Shown one piece after another: positions 6,114 to 6,419 of a stretch of 6,419 bases of DNA. This DNA comes from OLB11 sp044234005 (GTDB lineage: Bacteria > Bacteroidota > Bacteroidia > Chitinophagales > Chitinophagaceae). The stretch is taken from the NCBI GenBank assembly GCA_044234005.1, contig JBIIJE010000140.1, positions 1-6,419 on the forward strand, written 5' to 3'. Each line of letters starts with the position of its first letter. The stretch's first letter is position 1. A program made the position numbers and the translations under genes. The notes under the pieces are model-generated. The model was not told the origin of the DNA and ran no database searches. It saw nothing but the letters and a program-made list of their open reading frames with translations.

Positions 6114-6121
6114 TACTTTCG
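6114..6121 (+). promoter_or_regulatory. Probable -7 element of the receptor gene
   Basis: TACTTTCG matches TAnnTTTG with one mismatch, T to C at position 7. It would start transcription near 6124 and give a leader of about 30 nt. No good -33 TTG is seen; the direct repeats occupy its place, consistent with an activator-dependent promoter. Confidence 0.4.
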
Positions 6122-6155
6122 CGCCTCAACTAACAATGAGTCAAAGAGTAAATAA

Positions 6156-6419
6156 ATGAAGATAGCTATAGTTTTTCCAGTAATGCTTTTCAGTATAGCT
6201 GCATCAGCCCAATCATCAACAGACACTATAAAAAGCAAAGGCTTAGAATCTGTGACTATAGTTGGTAGTATGGCTAAATCCATGCCGGGAGCAGGTCAGT
6301 ATATAGGTGCGCAAAAATTGGCACAGCTTAATCAAACTAATATTAATAATGTTTTGCGAATCATTCCCGGCGTAAATATAAGAGATGAAGAAGGTTTCGG
6401 CTTAAGACCTAATATTGGC
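6156..6419 (+). CDS. TonB-dependent outer-membrane receptor, FecA-like (5' part)
   Basis: The open frame runs from the ATG at 6156 to the window edge (88 codons, no stop), so only the N-terminus is present; the complete protein should be roughly 700-800 residues. Residues 1-19 form a Sec signal peptide with the AxA-Q cleavage context IAASAQS. A putative TonB box ESVTIVGS (31-38) follows. The plug domain then starts (GAGQYIGAQKLAQL, about 45-58) and includes NNVLRIIPGVNIRDEEG and GFGLRPNIG, hallmarks of the FecA/ferric-chelate receptor plug. There is no N-terminal signalling domain and no carboxypeptidase-like repeat of the SusC type. The product would import a ferric chelate such as citrate across the outer membrane using TonB energy; the substrate is inferred. 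Regulation by the upstream AraC protein is suggested by the repeats at 6066-6101. A 7-codon reading frame (6136-6159) overlaps the start codon. Confidence 0.88.
   Translation, partial: MKIAIVFPVMLFSIAASAQSSTDTIKSKGLESVTIVGSMAKSMPGAGQYIGAQKLAQLNQTNINNVLRIIPGVNIRDEEGFGLRPNIG

Noticed and set aside
5999..6283. Minus-strand 94-codon frame
   Set aside because: It overlaps the signal peptide and plug of the receptor on the other strand as well as its promoter and operator repeats, and it resembles no family.

Overview
The window looks like chromosomal DNA of a low-GC Bacteroidota bacterium (Flavobacteriia or a neighbouring class). The reasons are strong AT bias, A-rich ribosome-binding regions instead of classical Shine-Dalgarno sites, several matches to the Bacteroidota -7 promoter element TAnnTTTG, and characteristic families: a two-domain UspA protein, a Crp/Fnr regulator with a GESC motif, DUF2892 and DUF6132 membrane proteins, a PchR-like AraC regulator and a FecA-like TonB-dependent receptor. 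Every gene I can support is on the + strand.

Layout. Positions 1-363 hold no gene but end in a compact promoter: a perfect FNR/CRP-type palindrome (303-316) about 40 bp upstream of the predicted start of transcription for a universal stress protein (364-1185). A 217-bp spacer without visible features follows. Next is a Crp/Fnr-family regulator (1403-2023) that is interrupted by an in-frame TGA at the first residue of its DNA-recognition helix. From 2098 to 5120 lies a sulfur/thiol cluster: a DUF2892 membrane protein, a CstB-like persulfide dioxygenase fused to one dead and one live rhodanese domain, a DUF6132 membrane protein, a small heavy-metal-associated (HMA) protein, a 183-bp gap, a second small Cys-bearing membrane protein and a thioredoxin. 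The last part (5241-6419) holds an AraC-family activator and the 5' end of a TonB-dependent receptor gene that runs out of the window. Between them are two 15-bp direct repeats exactly 21 bp apart, the usual geometry of AraC-type operators.

How the genes may work together. The dioxygenase-rhodanese protein would convert low-molecular-weight persulfides to sulfite and/or thiosulfate. The DUF2892 protein resembles the membrane part of YgaP-type rhodaneses. Thioredoxin would recycle thiols. The two small membrane proteins share a GCA[SA]G[TN]C motif directly after a hydrophobic segment, and this motif together with the CxxC of the HMA protein suggests a thiol, persulfide or metal relay at the membrane. 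The Crp/Fnr protein would be the natural sulfide/redox or oxygen-linked regulator of the region, but it appears damaged. The AraC/receptor pair is probably a separate iron (ferric-chelate) uptake module. No rho-independent terminator, tRNA, rRNA, CRISPR array or insertion sequence was seen.
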